Source of the DNA: Cymodocea nodosa
Lineage: Eukaryota > Streptophyta > Magnoliopsida > Alismatales > Cymodoceaceae
Length of the DNA stretch: 64,000 bases
NCBI GenBank assembly: GCA_036874045.1
Contig: CM072336.1
Location: forward strand, 24,813,501-24,877,500
Direction: 5' to 3'
This document shows positions 59,400-64,000 of this stretch, in pieces (within the stretch, counting starts at the first letter, position 1; each line of letters starts with the position of its first letter). The notes under the pieces were generated by a model that made no database searches, had not been told where the DNA came from, and saw nothing but the letters and a program-made list of their open reading frames with translations. Position numbers and translations under genes: made by a program.

Positions 59400-59719
59400 G
59401 TTATTTTTTTAGTTTGTACCACTTCATTAACAATATTTTCTATTGCGTTAGCCTTGAAACAACTATTTGTATATACAGTTTCTATGCTGTTTCATACATT
59501 CTCAGAGATCATTTATTTCCAATAAAGTGAATTCATACATTCATGAATGGGAAATGTGATTTTGTTTTGGACTCGCACATTTTTCTTGAAGACATTCAAA
59601 TATAAATATCATGTCCATATGTGAATCAGCTGCCAAATGGTGTATCATGTGCTAAGCACAATTTGATTTACATGATTCTCTTTTCTGGCCATGGGAAAGA
59701 TGAGAGTTCCCTTTTAGGA

Positions 59720-59815
59720 TGGTATCTATTCTCCAAATATGGTTGGGGGTTGCAGGAGGTATTAGGGGGTTTAGGGTGAAATTTATTCTCCAAATATGGT
59801 TTGGCGTTGATGGTA
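59720..59815. repeat. Short direct duplication, offset about 60 bp
   Basis: TATTCTCCAAATATGGTT followed by GGSGTTG occurs twice. Both copies sit in SAPS intron 14, and nothing else is recognised around them. Confidence 0.75.
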
Positions 59816-60117
59816 GAATAATTTTGCATATTGAACTAGAGATCTTAGCCAATGTTTAAAGTTGCAGGTTCTTATTTTCTAAGAATTTGTTAGCCTTCCA
59901 GATGTGTGCTTTATCATTTAGTGTTCTGTTCATCTCACGTATGAGTAACCACATCATATTCTGATTCAGCATATTTCACTTTTGAGTTGATAGTTGTCTA
60001 TTCATGGATGCTCACCGTTTGAATTTATCAGTATGAATAGGCCAGAAGGGGGTGTTTGTTGGCCATCCAATGTTAGTTCATAATTGTTGTTGAAATGTTG
60101 ACAAATACTACTTAAAG

Positions 60118-60420
60118 CCAATTGATTATGAGTGAGGAGGTCTTTCTTTATATTATGTCATATATTGTTTTATATTTAGTTCATGTGAAATTCTTCCATT
60201 ACTCTTCCACACTTGTGACTTTCTTAAGGTTTTATAAATATTTTTATCTAGTAGATGTGTATGGGCTTCCTAAAATTTTTTATTATTATAATTTTGATAC
60301 CATATTAAAATGTAGAAATTTAACTTAAAATGAATTGATTATGAGTGATCCTTCTTTATATTAATTCATGTCTTATTTTATATTTAGTCCATATGGGACT
60401 ATTTCATCAATTCACACACT
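60118..60420. repeat. Imperfect duplication, offset about 220 bp
   Basis: ATTGATTATGAGTGA, CTTCTTTATATTA, GTYWTATTTTATATTTAGT and CATRTG recur in the same order from 60120 and from 60335. Confidence 0.65.
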
Positions 60421-60470
60421 GTCAATATTCAAATTAACTCATTTATCTAGTTTAATTACTCGTAGGTGAT

Positions 60471-60663
60471 TGTAAGATTTTCGTTGAAACAACTTTCTAA
60501 CGCATCTTAGTTTTCTTTATATGTTAACATATTTAATGTGAGAGGTGGAGAAGAGAAAAGAGTTTGTATATTTCCTTGAAAGAAAGGATACATGTATATA
60601 TATAAGGTGTAGGATCCATATAAGGATTCATTTACCTAAATAACAACAAACACAATTCTAACA
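60471..60663 (-). mobile_element. 3' LTR of the minus-strand Ty1-copia element
   Basis: On the minus strand the LTR starts TGTTAGAATTGTG at 60663, directly after the polypurine tract, and plausibly ends TCTTACA at 60471, whose inverse TGTAAGA matches the start TGTTAGA. An alternative end at 60522 (TTAACA) would give 142 bp. The matching 5' LTR is outside the window. Confidence 0.6.
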
Positions 60664-60675
60664 CTCCCCCTCAAG
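60664..60675 (-). other. Polypurine tract of the Ty1-copia element
   Basis: CTTGAGGGGGAG on the minus strand, directly adjoining the TGTTAGAA LTR start: the plus-strand primer site used in reverse transcription. Confidence 0.85.
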
Positions 60676-63600
60676 CTGGAGAATATATGTTAACTAGACC
60701 TAGCTTGTTACATAGATAATTGAAAGTTTTGTAACTCAAAACCTTGGTTAGAATATCAGCTCGTTCTTTAAAAGAGGGGATATGTTGAGTACAAACAACT
60801 TCTCTGGTGACCAAATTCCTCATATAGTGGCAATCAATCTCAATGTGCTTCGTGCGTTCATGAAAGACCTCATTCTTAGCAATATATATGGCAGATTGAT
60901 TGTCATAGTATATAGTCATTGCCCCATCAATTGTCACCTTAAGTTCCCCTAAAAAGGAACTGAGCCACACTATCTCACATCCTGTGAACTTCATGGTTTT
61001 ATATTCAGCCTCGACGCTAAAGCAGGAGACCATACTTTGCTTCTTACTCTTCTAGGTGACCAGGTTCCCCCCCCCCACATAAGTTAGATACCCAGAGGTG
61101 GACTTCCTATCTCCTTTGTCTCCAGCAAAGTCAGCATCTGAGAAGGTTTCAACTTGCAAATGTCCATAACTTTGATATAATAGACCCTTCCCTAGAGCTC
61201 CCTTGATGTACGCAAGCACTTATAGAGCTCCCTGCCAATGTACACTTCTAGGCTAGTGCATAAATTGACTAAGTAGTCCTACAATATATGCAATGTCAGC
61301 CTTGGTAACGGTGAGATAAATGAGTTTACCCACTAATCTGTGATGGCTCAAAGGATCTGACATCTCTTCTGATGATGAATCCCAGAAGGGGGGGTTTTGC
61401 TCAATAGGTGTAGCCTTTGGTTTGCACCTCAACATCTCTGTTTTTGTCAACAAGTCAAGAGCATATTTCCTTTGTGACAACATCATCCTCCTTTCAGAGT
61501 ATGCAAACTTCACTGCCAAAAAGTACCCTAGACGCCCTAGGTCTTTTGTTTCAAAAATTGTGCCTAAATGCTCATTGGTTTTGATGATCCCCTCCTGATC
61601 ATCACCTGTGAGAAGAATATCATCAACATATATTGTTAAAACAATGTATCCTTGTGCAGACTTACGAATGAACATTAAATGATCAATTGCACATCTCTGG
61701 AAACCATTGTTGAACAAGACACTACTAAGCCTTTCAAACCAGGCTCGTAGACTCTGCTTCAGCTCATAAATCGCTTTCTTCAGTCTACACACCATTTGGC
61801 CTCCCTACCTAGTATACCCTGAGGGTTGTGTCATATACACCTCCTCAACCAAATCTCCATATAGGAAAGCATTCTTTACATCAAGTTGGTGAAGCTCTCA
61901 ATCATTGTTAATAGCCACAGATAGTAATACTCTAATAGAATTGAGGCGAGCCATTAGAGAGAAAGTTTCTACATAATCAACCCCATATTCTTGGGTGAAA
62001 CCCCTAGTCACAAGTCGTGCCTTGTGTCTCTCCACTGTACCATCTGGTTTGAACTTCACAATGAAAACTCATTTGCAAGATACTAGATTTGCATCAGTAG
62101 AGCAAGGAATCAGCTCCCACGTACCTCATGACCACAAGGCTTGCATCTCTTGATCTATGATTTGTTTCCAAGAAGGACATTGTAAAACTTCTTGGTATGT
62201 CTTAGGTACACCCTCAGACATGACAGATAGAGTAAAATTGCGGCAAGAGGAGGTAAGGTGATCATAAGAAATAAATCAGGAGATGGGGTGCTGTGTGCAA
62301 GAGCGTATACCTTTACGAAGAGTAATTGGTAATTCATCTGAGGTGGTAGTAGGAACTGCATCTAAGGCGGTCCTTAGAGGAGTCATAGAGACAGCCTCGG
62401 GTCGTTATTGCCATTGACACACCTGCATAGGTCTGTCTGCAACCACATTGTCCACCTTAGCTATGTCGAGGGTCTCTTCCACATGTCTGTCATCAGGAGT
62501 GAGGTAGGGCAATAGAGGACTAGTGGTGTTAGACTCCTTAATAGAATCGTTTTGTTGTGAAAAATAAGGCTGATCCTCCGAAAATGTGACATCAAAGGAA
62601 GTGAAGTACTGTCTTGTAGGAGGGTGATAACATCTATACCATTTTTGTGTCCTAGAATACTTGACGAACACACACTTGAGGGCATGAACATCAAGCTTGT
62701 CCAATTCTAGACTAAGATCCTGAACATAGGCTATGCACCCAAACACTCTAGGAGTGAGGTGAAATAATTCCCCATCAGGATAGAGGCAGTGTAGAGGAAC
62801 CACCCTCCCAAGGGGAGAAGAAGACATCCTATTAATAAGGTAGGTAGCTGTAAAAACAGCTTCAGTCCAAAAATACTTAGGAATGCTTATGTAAACCAGA
62901 AGAGTTCACGTGACATCCAGTAAATGACAATGTTTCCTCTCAGCCACCTCGTTTTGTTGAGAGGTGTGAGGACATGTAGTCTGGTGAAGGATCTCCTTAG
63001 AAAGGCAGAGGTTTTGAAAATGAGAGCTCACAAACTTAAGGGTGTTATCAGTTCGAAGACATTTCAGAGTTGCAGAAAATGGAGTATTAATTTCACAAAC
63101 AAAATTTTCAATAGAAGTAACAATAGATTTTCTATCCTTTAACAAGTACACCTAACAGACATAAGAGAAATCATCAATTAACACAAGATAATACCGATAA
63201 CCTCTTGAGGAAGTTACCCGACTTGGACCCCAAACATCACAATGAATCAAACATAGTAAGACTCTTTGTAAGAGACACGAGGGTGAGAAGAACGACTATG
63301 TTTGTCAACTTAACAGGACTCACACTGAAACTCAGAAATATCAATGCACGGTAATGTTTGCTGCAGTTTGTGAATTGAGGGGTGACCAAGACGACGATGT
63401 CAAAAAAGAGGCGACACAACAGTGGAGGATAGCACGGCAGCCAGACCACGTGAAGGTGTATCTTGAGCAAGTACATACTTCCTGGTGCTCCTTTTATGGC
63501 CTAAACCAATTCTCGTCCTCGTCTGTAGATCCTAAAAAGTACAATGGAAGGGAAAGAATGTCACGAAGCAAGATAACTGGGTAGTAATGACACTAATGGA

Positions 63601-64000
63601 TCAAGTTAACGGAAAGTTCAGGGATAAGAAGGGTGTTCTCAAGTCGAATATCTGGGGTGACCTCAACAGTATCACGTCCAGATATCGGGCATGAGTGGCC
63701 ATTAGCCATAGTGACACTGTGGAGACTTGGAATTTTCTAAAGGCAAGAGAAAAAGGTAGGGTAACCTGTCATGTGCTGAGAGGTACCAAAGTCGATAATC
63801 TAGGATTATGTGTCATTTGTACGCACAATCATACTAGAAGTGGAAGCCATGACAGTGTGACTGAGGCATTGTGCCTTCTTTAACTTCTCATACTTCTGTT
63901 GAGTAATCACCACAGAAGCGTCTCCAAAGATACCACCATCAGTTGAGTTGCCATTAGATTTTGTCACCACTCTCACCCAGGTTGGCTTGCCAAATTTCTC
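60671..64000 (-). pseudogene. Decayed Ty1-copia gag-pol, minus strand, continues past the window
   Basis: Domains on the minus strand from the right edge leftwards: protease region near 63800 (IIDFGTSQHMTG, with the usual D-S/T-G changed to D-F-G and stops just before it); GAG-pre-integrase RHRRLGHPS near 63380-63350; integrase core with TDN and CPHTSQQNEVAERK (62906-63151); integrase C-terminus with VFGCIAYV (62405-62827); reverse transcriptase with the catalytic YVDDILLTGDD near 61630 (61253-62100); RNase H with EAEY, YDNQSAIYIAKN and HIEIDCHYMR (60671-61060). Stops and frameshifts separate every domain, so it cannot act alone. It sits in SAPS intron 14, opposite to the gene. Confidence 0.9.

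Noticed and set aside
60522-60663. 142-bp LTR interpretation
   Set aside because: Possible, but the end at 60471 gives a better inverted match (TGTTAGA/TGTAAGA); kept only as an alternative.
1-64000. CRISPR arrays, operons, ribosome binding sites
   Set aside because: Nuclear plant DNA with spliced genes; tandem repeats seen are microsatellites or transposon subrepeats without spacer structure.

Overview
This is nuclear DNA from a flowering plant: AT-rich non-coding sequence, GT-AG introns (several over 3 kb), five protein genes of conserved plant families, and many transposable-element remnants. A monocot outside the grasses fits best, because exon 1 of the LPAAT gene is very GC-rich and the enzyme resembles the coconut class-B LPAAT; this taxonomic reading is an inference. 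No prokaryotic feature, CRISPR array, intact tRNA gene or intact rRNA gene was seen.

Layout. (1) 1-4686, plus: 3' part of an RBP45-type RNA-binding protein gene. (2) 6218-7234, minus: complete eIF1/SUI1 gene, with a leader intron and a TATA box at 8242-8249. (3) 8.25-16.1 kb: gene-poor, with tandem duplications, a decayed 5S-rRNA-derived element at 12.04-12.25 kb, GC-rich islands and GA/CA/TA microsatellites. (4) 16636-22321, plus: complete 11-exon GT31 beta-1,3-galactosyltransferase gene. (5) 26017-28920, minus: complete 5-exon class-B lysophosphatidic acid acyltransferase with a His11-Gln7 tract. (6) 29.1-30.3 kb: duplicated non-coding unit. (7) 31515-33802, minus: complete 3-exon KXD1 gene. 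(8) 36401 to beyond the right edge, plus: SIT4-phosphatase-associated (SAPS/PP6R) gene. Fourteen exons (464 codons) are visible and the 3' end is outside.

The SAPS introns are a transposon graveyard. Intron 2 holds an L1-type LINE split by a solo LTR with a perfect 5-bp target duplication. Intron 6 holds a second L1 split by an AT-rich insertion that contains a Tourist-like element, and an RTE LINE split by a small inverted-repeat element. Introns 9 and 11 hold more RTE pieces and a copia 3' end. Intron 14 holds a decayed Ty1-copia element on the opposite strand that runs off the window.

The genes are unrelated housekeeping functions (mRNA binding, translation initiation, arabinogalactan/glycan synthesis, phospholipid/triacylglycerol synthesis, vesicle trafficking, phosphatase regulation) and form no operon or obvious cluster. 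I found no new multi-gene system. The least ordinary signals are the 5S-derived element with its adjoining long hairpin, the datable nested insertions, and a Mutator-like miniature element whose uninterrupted target survives as a neighbouring tandem copy.
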